From contig CAVXXD010000009.1 in the NCBI GenBank assembly GCA_963765625.1, positions 62,001 to 126,000 on the forward strand: DNA of 64,000 bases, written 5' to 3'. Shown one piece after another: positions 42,472 to 49,447 of this stretch. The stretch's first letter is position 1, and each line of letters opens with the position of its first letter. The notes below the pieces were generated by a model that searched no databases, was not told the origin of the DNA, and saw nothing but the letters and a program-made list of their open reading frames with translations. A program made the translations under genes and the position numbers. The DNA is from CAVXXD01 sp963765625 (GTDB taxonomy: Bacteria > Actinomycetota > Geothermincolia > Geothermincolales > Geothermincolaceae).

Positions 42472-42750
42472 ATGAAGAGGATAAGATTCACTCATCATTC
42501 ATTACAGCAGATGCGCTTGAGGGGGGCCGAGGTCGATGAGGTTGTAGATACCGTCAGGAGCAGTAGATGGAAGAGCGCTCGAACGGGGTACAAGTCATGT
42601 AAATCCAGGTTCACCTTCAACGCAGTGTCCCCTATGAACAACCTTCCCTACAGGTTCAAGACCGTCGAGGTCATATTCGCTGACGACCCTCTTGAAATTG
42701 TCGTGATCACGGTTAAGGTGTATTATTCGAATCTGGAGGCGGTCAAATGA
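42472..42750 (+). CDS. DUF4258-like small protein, possible toxin
   Basis: 92 residues. T-H-H-S-L-Q-Q-M-R-L-R-G-A is the DUF4258 N-terminal signature (RelE/ParE-like fold); C-terminal V-I-F-A-D-D-P-L-E-I-V-V-I-T-V-K-V-Y-Y. Overlaps the following DUF2283 gene by four bases (ATGA). Such pairs occur as toxin-antitoxin-like modules. Ribosome site AAGGAGGA. Confidence 0.75.
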   Translation: MKRIRFTHHSLQQMRLRGAEVDEVVDTVRSSRWKSARTGYKSCKSRFTFNAVSPMNNLPYRFKTVEVIFADDPLEIVVITVKVYYSNLEAVK

Positions 42751-42944
42751 AAATCCATTACGACAAAGAAGCGGATGCTCTTTATATCGAGTTCAGCGCT
42801 CTGGAGCCGGGGACCGCGGAGAATCGCGACCTGAGTGACGACATCATCGCCAATTTCGGGCCGGACGGCCGCCTGGCCGGGCTGGAGATCCTCGGGGCTA
42901 ACACTCTATTGGGAGAAGAAGGGCTGCGGGAAATAACCGTCTGA
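42747..42944 (+). CDS. DUF2283 small protein, possible antitoxin partner
   Basis: 65 residues: D-K-E-A-D-A-L-Y-I-E-F, I-I-A-N-F-G-P-D-G-R-L-A-G-L-E-I-L-G-A is the DUF2283 signature. DUF2283 genes are usually next to DUF4258 genes; coupling with the upstream gene by ATGA overlap supports a joint function. Confidence 0.82.
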   Translation: MKIHYDKEADALYIEFSALEPGTAENRDLSDDIIANFGPDGRLAGLEILGANTLLGEEGLREITV

Positions 42945-42952
42945 TCCGCCCT

Positions 42953-43840
42953 TCACTCCAGCAGGCGCAGGGCGGCCAGCAGGTAGAAAGCCGCCAGGCC
43001 GCGCCAAGGTGCGAATGGCTCCATCTCCCGCCGCACCTCCGCCGCGTTCATCCTGGAGCCGTCACCGAGGTACCGCCCCACCAGGGTGCGGATGCCCAGG
43101 TCGTCAGCGGGGACCACGTCGGCCCGCCCCAGCCCGCGCACCAGCATGTACTCGGCCGCCCAGGGGCCGAAGCCGCGCCAGGACATTACGCACTCGCGCG
43201 CTTCTTCGTCGCTCATCTTCTTTAAAGAATCCAGGTCTACCGAGCCTTCCGCCACCCCGCGGGCCAGGCCGATGATGTAGTCCGCCTTCATCCCGGAAAG
43301 ACCCAGCGCCTTGAGCTCGGCCGTGCTCCGCTCCGCCAGGACTTCCGGTGTGGGATACAGGGTGAGCCCGTCCACCGTCTCACCTAAGGCATGGATGAGG
43401 CGCTGCCGTATCTGGTAGGCGGCGGCCATGGAGATCTGCTGTTCGGTCACGGCGATCACCGCCATGTCGAAGAGGGAGGCGGGGCGAGAGGGCTTCAAGC
43501 CGCGCAGCTTCCGGGTGAGTGGCCCCATCACCGCGTGTTCACACACCAGCTTGTAAAAGGGGCGCAGGTCGAGGTCGCGGAAGACCACCCAGCCCACCGC
43601 CTCCTCCAGCCGCGCCAGTCTACGCGCGCCTTTCGCCGCCGGTGAGGCGCCGACCTCCAGAGTGGCCGGCCGCCGGCCGGACTGCCGCACCGCCGCCACC
43701 ATCGCCTGCCCGTCTATGCGCAGGGGAAACCGCAGGGTGGAAGTGTCCAGGGGTTTTTCGGTTGAAAAAGCGGCCATGGCCCGGAGCGTGAGCTCCAGGT
43801 CGTAAGGGCCGATCGAAGTGATGGTCAACATCCCGGGCAT
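42953..43840 (-). CDS. AlkA-type DNA-3-methyladenine glycosylase
   Basis: 295 residues. N-terminal AlkA-N beta region (about 1-90), HhH-GPD domain: E-Q-Q-I-S-M-A-A-A-Y (AlkA motif), L-K-A-L-G-L-S-G-M-K-A-D-Y-I-I-G-L-A (HhH) and S-W-R-G-F-G-P-W-A-A-E-Y with catalytic Asp in A-D-D-L-G-I. Removes alkylated bases from DNA. No Ada domain is fused. Ends nine bases before the converging DUF2283 stop. Confidence 0.88.
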   Translation of the reverse strand: MPGMLTITSIGPYDLELTLRAMAAFSTEKPLDTSTLRFPLRIDGQAMVAAVRQSGRRPATLEVGASPAAKGARRLARLEEAVGWVVFRDLDLRPFYKLVCEHAVMGPLTRKLRGLKPSRPASLFDMAVIAVTEQQISMAAAYQIRQRLIHALGETVDGLTLYPTPEVLAERSTAELKALGLSGMKADYIIGLARGVAEGSVDLDSLKKMSDEEARECVMSWRGFGPWAAEYMLVRGLGRADVVPADDLGIRTLVGRYLGDGSRMNAAEVRREMEPFAPWRGLAAFYLLAALRLLE

Positions 43841-43884
43841 GACCCCATTATACCCTCATGCCCGGAATGCGCCGGTGCGGGACC

Positions 43885-44733
43885 TCAAGCGTGGCCGGTC
43901 CAGCCTTCCATGGAGCGTGAAAGCCCGAATATGCTCTGGAAGAAGTCCAGCGCCCGCCGGGAAGTGAAGGCGCGGAAGAGGGGCATCAGCTTGGGCACGA
44001 ACGGTTCGCAGATCATGTCCTTTTCGCGATGATAGCCGCGGTAAATGCGGTCGGCCAACTTGCCCGGGTCGAGCCAGGGAAGCCAGAAAGGCGACCGTAC
44101 CCCGTCGAACATGCCTGTGCGGATGTAGGCGGGGCAGACGATGGTGAACTTAACTCCCCGCTTGCCCGTCCGCTTCACTTCCAGCCGCAAGGCGTCGGTG
44201 AAATGGATGAGCGCCGCCTTGCTGGCACAGTAACTGGTCATGTGGGGGGTGTAAGCCAGCCCGGCGGCCGAGGCCATGTTGATGACGTGGCCGCGGTTGC
44301 GCTCCATCATCTCCGGCAGGAAGGCATGGGTGGTCCACATGCTGGCATTGAAGTTGATATCCATGGTGCGGCGATGGGTTTCCGCCGGTACCTCCAGGAA
44401 AGCGCCGCCGCTCACCACTCCGGCGTTGTTGACCAGCACGTCCACCGGGCCCACTTCTTCCCGCACCCGGGCCGCGGCCGTCCTCACCTGGAGCGGGTCG
44501 GAGACGTCCACGGCATAGGCATGAGCTTCCCACTCGTTCCGCCGGAAGTCCTCGACAGTCTTCTCAAGGTCGGCCTCGGTGCGGGCCCACAGCACCACCC
44601 GGGCACCGTCGGCGGCGAACCGCTCGGCCAGCAGACGGCCCATGCCCCGGCTGCCGCCGGTCACCAGTACTACTTTGCCCCTGACGTCCTGGCGTTTCTG
44701 CTGCTGTTTCTGCTTGATCGTGTTCATTGCCAA
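43885..44733 (-). CDS. Short-chain dehydrogenase/reductase 4
   Basis: 282 residues from TTG 44731-44733 (GGAG nine bases before) or ATG 44727. TGGSRGMG, W-A-R-T (NADP preference), NNAG, N-M-A-S-A-A-G, Y-C-A-S-K and P-A-Y-I-R-T-G-M-F. Related to but clearly outside the three tandem SDRs at 31.9-34.7 kb. Follows the small membrane protein and regulator, so may be controlled by the latter. Confidence 0.85.
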   Translation of the reverse strand: MAMNTIKQKQQQKRQDVRGKVVLVTGGSRGMGRLLAERFAADGARVVLWARTEADLEKTVEDFRRNEWEAHAYAVDVSDPLQVRTAAARVREEVGPVDVLVNNAGVVSGGAFLEVPAETHRRTMDINFNASMWTTHAFLPEMMERNRGHVINMASAAGLAYTPHMTSYCASKAALIHFTDALRLEVKRTGKRGVKFTIVCPAYIRTGMFDGVRSPFWLPWLDPGKLADRIYRGYHREKDMICEPFVPKLMPLFRAFTSRRALDFFQSIFGLSRSMEGWTGHA

Positions 44734-44763
44734 GGTATCTTTCTCCTCGCTCGTATGCCTCTT

Positions 44764-45189
44764 CTAGAATTTCATCATGCCGGCCAGGCCCAGGAAGAGT
44801 CCCGCAACCATGGTAGCCACCGGGCCCGTCCCCACTGCATACCCGTGGAAACCCACCACCATGGCCATGATGGACAGAATGATAACCACGGCGGAAGTGG
44901 CGAAGTAGACCCACCCCGGGCTGCGGGCCAGCCAGGATTCGGGGTTGATCAGCTTAGATCCCAGCACCGCGCCGGCGAAGAGGCAGCAAGCCGTTCCGGC
45001 TACCAGCATGATCAAGCCGTAAGGCGTCTCGAAGCCCTTGACCAGAGTCCCGTCCGCCACCTGGTAGAAGCCCAGGAATGCGAAGATGGCGGCGATGGCC
45101 GAGCTGATCAGGGCCATGAAATCCCCGGAGGGGTTCGCGGCATCGTCCGATGCCCGCGCTTTGGTTACATCCATTCTCTGTTCCAACAT
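44764..45189 (-). CDS. Four-TM membrane protein of unknown function
   Basis: 141 residues. Charged N terminus (TKARASDDAANPSGD), then four hydrophobic segments about 26-45, 56-78, 92-112 and 118-138. No known family. It lies between the HTH regulator and the SDR, all transcribed the same way. Confidence 0.65.
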   Translation of the reverse strand: MLEQRMDVTKARASDDAANPSGDFMALISSAIAAIFAFLGFYQVADGTLVKGFETPYGLIMLVAGTACCLFAGAVLGSKLINPESWLARSPGWVYFATSAVVIILSIMAMVVGFHGYAVGTGPVATMVAGLFLGLAGMMKF

Positions 45190-45253
45190 CTTGATCTCCT
45201 CGATCCTTTTCTTTCTCTCTCTTCTCTCTATCTTCGGTCTCTCCCCCCACCCG

Positions 45254-45733
45254 TCAGGTCAACGGGTACCAGGGGTCCCTCTTCCGGTCCGGCTCGCCTT
45301 TGTCCGACTCGCAGACAGCCCTCTTCTTGGCCTCCAGCTGGCGCAGCGCCCGCAGTGATTCGGCCTGATCGATGTCGAGAGCCTCGGCGATCTCCTCGTT
45401 GGTCGCACCGGGATATTCCTCGAGCAGGATGCGGACGCGGCGGGCGTTGTCCGCCACCTTCTCCACCATACTCGCCCCCTTCTCGGACAGGGCCAGTTGC
45501 TCGACGACCTCCGCGCTCTTTCTCTTCTCCAGAAACTCCGTGAGGTCCCTGCGGGATACGATGTACCTGCGGCCGAGCCGGGCGGCGGGCAGCTTGCCCT
45601 CCTTAATGTAGTGATAGACCGTCTCCACGTTCATCTTGAGCATGCGGGCCACCTCCACGGGCCTCAGGTACTGCTCCGACCTGATCGACTCGTCCGGCCT
45701 TCTCGACTTGTCTGTACCCATCTTCTTCTTCAC
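45254..45733 (-). CDS. Excisionase/BldC-like MerR-type HTH protein with a second HTH
   Basis: 159 residues (GTG 45731-45733, or ATG 45721). First helix-turn-helix: L-R-P-V-E-V-A-R-M-L-K-M-N-V-E-T-V-Y-H-Y-I-K-E-G-K-L-P-A-A-R-L-G-R-R-Y (BldC/Xis type, about 23-60); second C-terminal region N-E-E-I-A-E-A-L-D-I-D-Q-A-E-S-L-R-A-L (MarR/Lrp-like, about 112-135). First gene of the leftward run to SDR 4. Two direct repeats sit on its own promoter, pointing to autoregulation. Confidence 0.82.
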   Translation of the reverse strand: MKKKMGTDKSRRPDESIRSEQYLRPVEVARMLKMNVETVYHYIKEGKLPAARLGRRYIVSRRDLTEFLEKRKSAEVVEQLALSEKGASMVEKVADNARRVRILLEEYPGATNEEIAEALDIDQAESLRALRQLEAKKRAVCESDKGEPDRKRDPWYPLT

Positions 45734-45772
45734 CTCCTCCTTAATACTGTTGGTTTTGTTTTAACCTCTTTG

Positions 45773-45806
45773 AGTCGAGTTTAGTCGAGGTATTTCTATT
45801 TGTCAA
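45773..45806 (-). promoter_or_regulatory. Promoter of the HTH gene with 10-bp direct repeats
   Basis: Minus strand: TTGACA (45801-45806), 17 bases, TAAACT (45778-45783). AGTCGAG (plus-strand reading) occurs at 45773-45779 and 45783-45789, exactly 10 bp apart, overlapping the -10. BldC-type proteins bind head-to-tail direct repeats, so this looks like an autoregulatory site. Confidence 0.65.
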
Positions 45807-45862
45807 TAGTTAGCAAGTCTTAAATCGACAGCTAATCCGCATCATGGCGGAAAGGTCAAGAA

Positions 45863-46027
45863 ATGTGGAGTATAATACGATATATTGAAGATTGGATTGA
45901 AAAACCGAATAGGCCGGATCTTTCTTATAGCACGTCTGTTGAATCTGCAACGAAAGATCAGCAGGTATGCCGAGTGATGGATCTGGCTTTTTGCGTATTA
46001 ACGCCGGTGTTCCAATCCGCGGGTTAA
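45863..46027 (+). CDS. Possible small ORF (54 aa) in the 327-bp intergenic region
   Basis: ATG 45863 opens 54 codons to TAA 46025-46027, with AAAGG six bases upstream. The sequence is unlike its surroundings in base use (AT-richer), no homologue is recognised. The whole region 45734-46060 otherwise holds only the HTH promoter and no gene. Could be a chance ORF or 5' UTR of the radical SAM gene. Confidence 0.2.
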   Translation: MWSIIRYIEDWIEKPNRPDLSYSTSVESATKDQQVCRVMDLAFCVLTPVFQSAG

Positions 46028-46060
46028 GGTCAGGTCTAGTACGGAAAGAAGGTTTTTAGC

Positions 46061-47398
46061 TTGAAGCTGCATCTGATATCCCCCACCAAGAAAGGGGAAA
46101 CGTATCTGTTCAACAAGGGTCTGCTCACCCCCCTGGGCCTGATGTACCTGGCGGCCAGCACTCCCCCGGACGTCGACATCAAACTGCTGGACGAGAATAC
46201 CGAGCGGCTGGACTTCTCCGAGGTGCCGGACCTGGTCGGCATCACCACCATGACCGCCACCGCGCCCCGGGCTTACGAGATCGCCTCGCGATACCGCGCC
46301 ATGGGTTCCAAGGTGGTGATGGGTGGCGTGCACGCTTCCATGCTGCCGGACGAAGCCCTGCAGTACGCCGATTCCGTGGTCATCGGAGAAGCCGAGGGGA
46401 CCTGGCCCCAGGTTGTGGCAGACGCCGAAGCCGGGCGCCTGCAACCCATTTACCGGCAGGAGGAGTTCCTCGATTTCAAGCGCCCCATCCTTCCCCGGCG
46501 CGACCTCATCGACCCCAAGCGCTACTGGGCCGCCAACAGCATCCAGGTCTCAAGGGGCTGTCCCCACGCCTGCAACTTCTGCTCGGTCACCGCTTTCAAC
46601 GGGCGCAAGGTGCGCATGCGCGACATCGACAACGTCCTTGAAGAAGTGGAGACCATCACCCGCTCCAACCGGTCACGTAAGCGGGTGATCGCTTTCGTGG
46701 ACGACAACATCGCCGGCCGGCCCAAGCAGGCCAAGGAGCTGTTTAAGGCCCTCATCCCCCAGAAGATCAGGTGGGGCTCGCAGGCTTCCATCGATATGGC
46801 CAGGGACGAGGAACTGGTGGCCCTGGCGGCCGAGAGCGGCTGCAACTTTCTCTTCATCGGGCTGGAGACCACCTCCGTCGCGGCCTTGAAAGAGATGGGC
46901 AAGAGCCAGAACAAGGTCGAGCAGTACGAGGAAGGCCTGCGCCTGCTGCGTAAGTACGGCATCGAGGTCATGGGGGCTTTCGTCTTCGGTTTCGACTCCG
47001 ACGACGAGTCCGTCTTCGCCGACACTCTCGATTTCGCCATACGCAACAAGATCCAGGTGGCGCAGTTCGCCGCCCTGGTCCCCTATCCCGGAACACGGCT
47101 GCACGCGCAGTTCAAGGAAGAAGACCGGATGGAGCCGAACTTCTGGTTCGACGAGTCCTGGGACAGCCGGGTGGTCTTCCAGCCGAAGAAGATGAGCTCG
47201 CAGCGCCTCGACTACCAGACCCACCAGGTGCAGCGGGACTTCTATTCTTACAAGTCCATAGCCAGGCGCATGTCTTTTCGTCGCCAGTGGAGCTACTGGT
47301 TCGCCTTCAACCTCCTCTACCGCCACACCATCACGGTGGACCGCTCTCACAAGGTAGGGGAACTCACCGCTGGCAGGAAGGCCGAAGCCACCGCCTAG
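46061..47398 (+). CDS. B12-binding-domain radical SAM protein
   Basis: 445 residues from TTG 46061 (ribosome site AAGAAGG). N-terminal cobalamin-binding domain (about 1-150; VVMGGVHASMLPDEALQYADSVVIGE is the fold core; no DxHxxG, as usual here), radical SAM triad CPHACNFC (Cys 167, 171, 174) and a TIM-barrel half, then a DUF4070-like C-terminal region. Such proteins methylate unactivated carbons, build hopanoids or carotenoid parts, or modify lipids. Followed by the ferredoxin pair 105 bases later, which could supply the electrons. Confidence 0.87.
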   Translation: MKLHLISPTKKGETYLFNKGLLTPLGLMYLAASTPPDVDIKLLDENTERLDFSEVPDLVGITTMTATAPRAYEIASRYRAMGSKVVMGGVHASMLPDEALQYADSVVIGEAEGTWPQVVADAEAGRLQPIYRQEEFLDFKRPILPRRDLIDPKRYWAANSIQVSRGCPHACNFCSVTAFNGRKVRMRDIDNVLEEVETITRSNRSRKRVIAFVDDNIAGRPKQAKELFKALIPQKIRWGSQASIDMARDEELVALAAESGCNFLFIGLETTSVAALKEMGKSQNKVEQYEEGLRLLRKYGIEVMGAFVFGFDSDDESVFADTLDFAIRNKIQVAQFAALVPYPGTRLHAQFKEEDRMEPNFWFDESWDSRVVFQPKKMSSQRLDYQTHQVQRDFYSYKSIARRMSFRRQWSYWFAFNLLYRHTITVDRSHKVGELTAGRKAEATA

Positions 47399-47502
47399 CC
47401 TTCCCGGCCCGGCACAATCAGGCATCCCTCCGGGTCCTCACCTTATGCTATCCTTTAGGGGCAGGGAATCGAGTTTTTCTTCGTTCTTAAGGGAGGTTTC
47501 GC

Positions 47503-48378
47503 ATGGGTCCGCTGGCTTTGCTGGGTATCGCATTTCTTGTCCCCTTCATCACACTGTCGCACGTCGGGCATGGCGAGCATGGCAGGCACGGCAGGAGGTT
47601 CCTCCGTCAGTATGCGCCGAAGTTCGTGCTTCGTTACATCACCAAGTACGAGGCTTTTCTTATGCGCTGCGTCCAGTGGGCCACCACCCGCGACTGGATC
47701 ATGCGCTACGAGTGGGCCGCGGGCTTCATCTTCTGGGCCAGCAGCATGGTCCTGAAAGTCGCCGATGGTGAGGTTCTCACCCGGGAGGAGGCGCTGGAAG
47801 CCGTCGCCGGGATCGCCGATCACGGCTACCTGATGGCCGTGGGCACCTGCCCCTGCCGCCGGGCCCGCAACAAGTTCTCCGACGACATCCCCTGCAACAC
47901 CGACATGGCCTTCGGCAAATGGGCCGAAGAGTACCTGCGCAACTACCCCGAGTGCTACGAGGTGGTCGAAAAGGAAGAAGCCCTGCGACTGGTGGAGCTC
48001 TTCGATGACCACGGCTTCGTGCACAACCTCTACGGCACGCCGATCATTCACAACGCCGCTTACGTGCTCTGCAACTGCGCCCCGGACGTCTGCGTTCCCC
48101 TGCGCGTCCACTGTGAGTATAAATATCCCACCTTCCGGAAGGGACGAAATATAGCCGTAGCGGACAGTGCCGCCTGCAAGGGCGTGGAAGAGTGCGGCGC
48201 CTGTTTCACCCAATGCCCCTTCGACGCCCGCCAGGCCGGCGAGGACGGTAAGTCCATCGTCATAGAGGAGAACTGCCACGGCTGTGGCGTCTGCCGCGTC
48301 ACCTGCGCCGGCCAGGCCACCCGTCTGGAACGCCTGCCCGGCGCCAAGCTCATCTTCGCCCACGACCTCGTGAGTTAA
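47503..48378 (+). CDS. Ferredoxin-like membrane-anchored protein 1 (two 4Fe-4S motifs)
   Basis: 291 residues. N-terminal hydrophobic segment (about 1-25, possible anchor), C-P-C-R-R-A-R-N (about 122), C-N-C-A-P-D-V-C-V-P, then two motifs E-C-G-A-C-F-T-Q-C-P and C-H-G-C-G-V-C-R-V-T-C. Paralogue of the next gene and related to the protein at 30956. Located between the radical SAM and SHMT-like genes. Role: probably electron carrier. Confidence 0.8.
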   Translation: MGPLALLGIAFLVPFITLSHVGHGEHGRHGRRFLRQYAPKFVLRYITKYEAFLMRCVQWATTRDWIMRYEWAAGFIFWASSMVLKVADGEVLTREEALEAVAGIADHGYLMAVGTCPCRRARNKFSDDIPCNTDMAFGKWAEEYLRNYPECYEVVEKEEALRLVELFDDHGFVHNLYGTPIIHNAAYVLCNCAPDVCVPLRVHCEYKYPTFRKGRNIAVADSAACKGVEECGACFTQCPFDARQAGEDGKSIVIEENCHGCGVCRVTCAGQATRLERLPGAKLIFAHDLVS

Positions 48379-48404
48379 GGGGTCAGGTCTCCAATATTGA
48401 ATTT
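48379..48404. repeat. Degenerate REP-like element
   Basis: GGGGTCAGGTCTCCAATATTGAATTT immediately after the first ferredoxin-like gene. The GGGGTCAGG start and AATATTGAATTT tail are a variant of the element at 26449 and 49329. Half of the palindrome only. Confidence 0.4.
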
Positions 48405-48470
48405 GCTGCCATAATTTACCAGCAATGATGGTTCCAGATCGAAGGCCAGGTTCTTGAACGGAGGTATGAG

Positions 48471-49325
48471 ATGGATTATCTGAAGAGACTTTTCCTGCCG
48501 CTGATCTTCATCGCCGCCCTGCCGCTGCACGTCGGCCACGGCGATACCCGCCTGCGCCAGTATGTGCCCCGTTTCATGATGAAGTTACTTTCGAAGTACG
48601 AATACGTGATCATGCGCGTGCTCGACTACCTGGCCACGCGCCGGTGGATCCACGGCCACGCCTTTACCAAGCACATCGTCGACACCATGTGCGGCGTGGT
48701 CCTCTCCATCATCAACGGAGAGATCCTCACCTATGACGAAGCCCGCCGTGTTGTCGAGGCCATCGACAGCGCGGGGTACGCCATCGCGGTGGGCACCTGC
48801 CCCTGCCGGCGGGCGCGCAACATTCTCTCGGATTCGGTGCCTAACAACACCGACATGGTCTTCGGCAAATGGGCGGAGGAGTACCTGGCCAGCTACCCCG
48901 GTCTCTACACCCGCCTCACCCGGGAAGAGGCACTGGAGGCGCTGGAGGGTTTCGAGCGCCACGGCTTCTTTCACCAGATCTACGGCCTGCCCGTCCTTAC
49001 CGACGCCGCCTATGTCATGTGCAACTGCGACCAGGGCGTCTGCATCCCGTTACACGCTTTCAGGGAGCAGGGCTATGCCGTGTTCCGTAAAGGCCGCTCG
49101 GTGGCGGTGGTGGACGCGGGAGCCTGTCTCGGTGCGGACGAGTGCGGTGTCTGCCTGTCCCGCTGCCCCTTCGGTGCCCGCAGCGTGTCCCAGGGTAAGC
49201 TGGCCGTGGACCGCGACAAGTGCTACGGCTGCGGCCTCTGCGTGTCCACCTGCCGCGGGCAGGCCACGCGCCCGGAACGCAAGCCCGGTGCCGAGCTCAT
49301 CTTCGCCCGCCACTTGATCGATTAA
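48471..49325 (+). CDS. Ferredoxin-like membrane-anchored protein 2 (two 4Fe-4S motifs)
   Basis: 284 residues. Same plan as its neighbour: hydrophobic start with L-P-L-I-F-I-A-A-L-P-L-H-V-G-H-G, C-P-C-R-R-A-R-N, C-N-C-D-Q-G-V-C-I-P, then D-E-C-G-V-C-L-S-R-C-P and C-Y-G-C-G-L-C-V-S-T-C. The tandem pair has diverged well (roughly half the residues alike), so the copies have distinct partners or an ancient duplication. Followed by the long hairpin. Confidence 0.8.
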   Translation: MDYLKRLFLPLIFIAALPLHVGHGDTRLRQYVPRFMMKLLSKYEYVIMRVLDYLATRRWIHGHAFTKHIVDTMCGVVLSIINGEILTYDEARRVVEAIDSAGYAIAVGTCPCRRARNILSDSVPNNTDMVFGKWAEEYLASYPGLYTRLTREEALEALEGFERHGFFHQIYGLPVLTDAAYVMCNCDQGVCIPLHAFREQGYAVFRKGRSVAVVDAGACLGADECGVCLSRCPFGARSVSQGKLAVDRDKCYGCGLCVSTCRGQATRPERKPGAELIFARHLID

Positions 49326-49328
49326 GGC

Positions 49329-49433
49329 CAGGAAATTTGGGGTCAGACCCCTTCTCCACTTTCTCCTGCGAAAGATGTTCATCAGTGCCGATCTATGAGA
49401 AAGTGGAGAAGGGGTCTGACCCCAAATTTCCTG
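49329..49433. repeat. 105-bp element with 37-bp perfect inverted arms (REP/BIME-like)
   Basis: Arms at 49329-49365 and 49397-49433 are perfect inverse complements; the loop is 31 bases. Each arm includes the nested palindrome TTGGGGTCAGACCCC seen at 26451. It lies between the second ferredoxin-like gene and the SHMT-like gene. No transposase is nearby; this is a non-autonomous palindromic element, possibly mobilised by a Y1 (RAYT) transposase elsewhere. Confidence 0.85.
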
Positions 49434-49447
49434 ACTGAGGGGGTAGC

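Noticed and set aside
45734..46060. Cobalamin riboswitch or other structured RNA upstream of the radical SAM gene
   Set aside because: No B12-box or other conserved riboswitch core could be recognised by eye.
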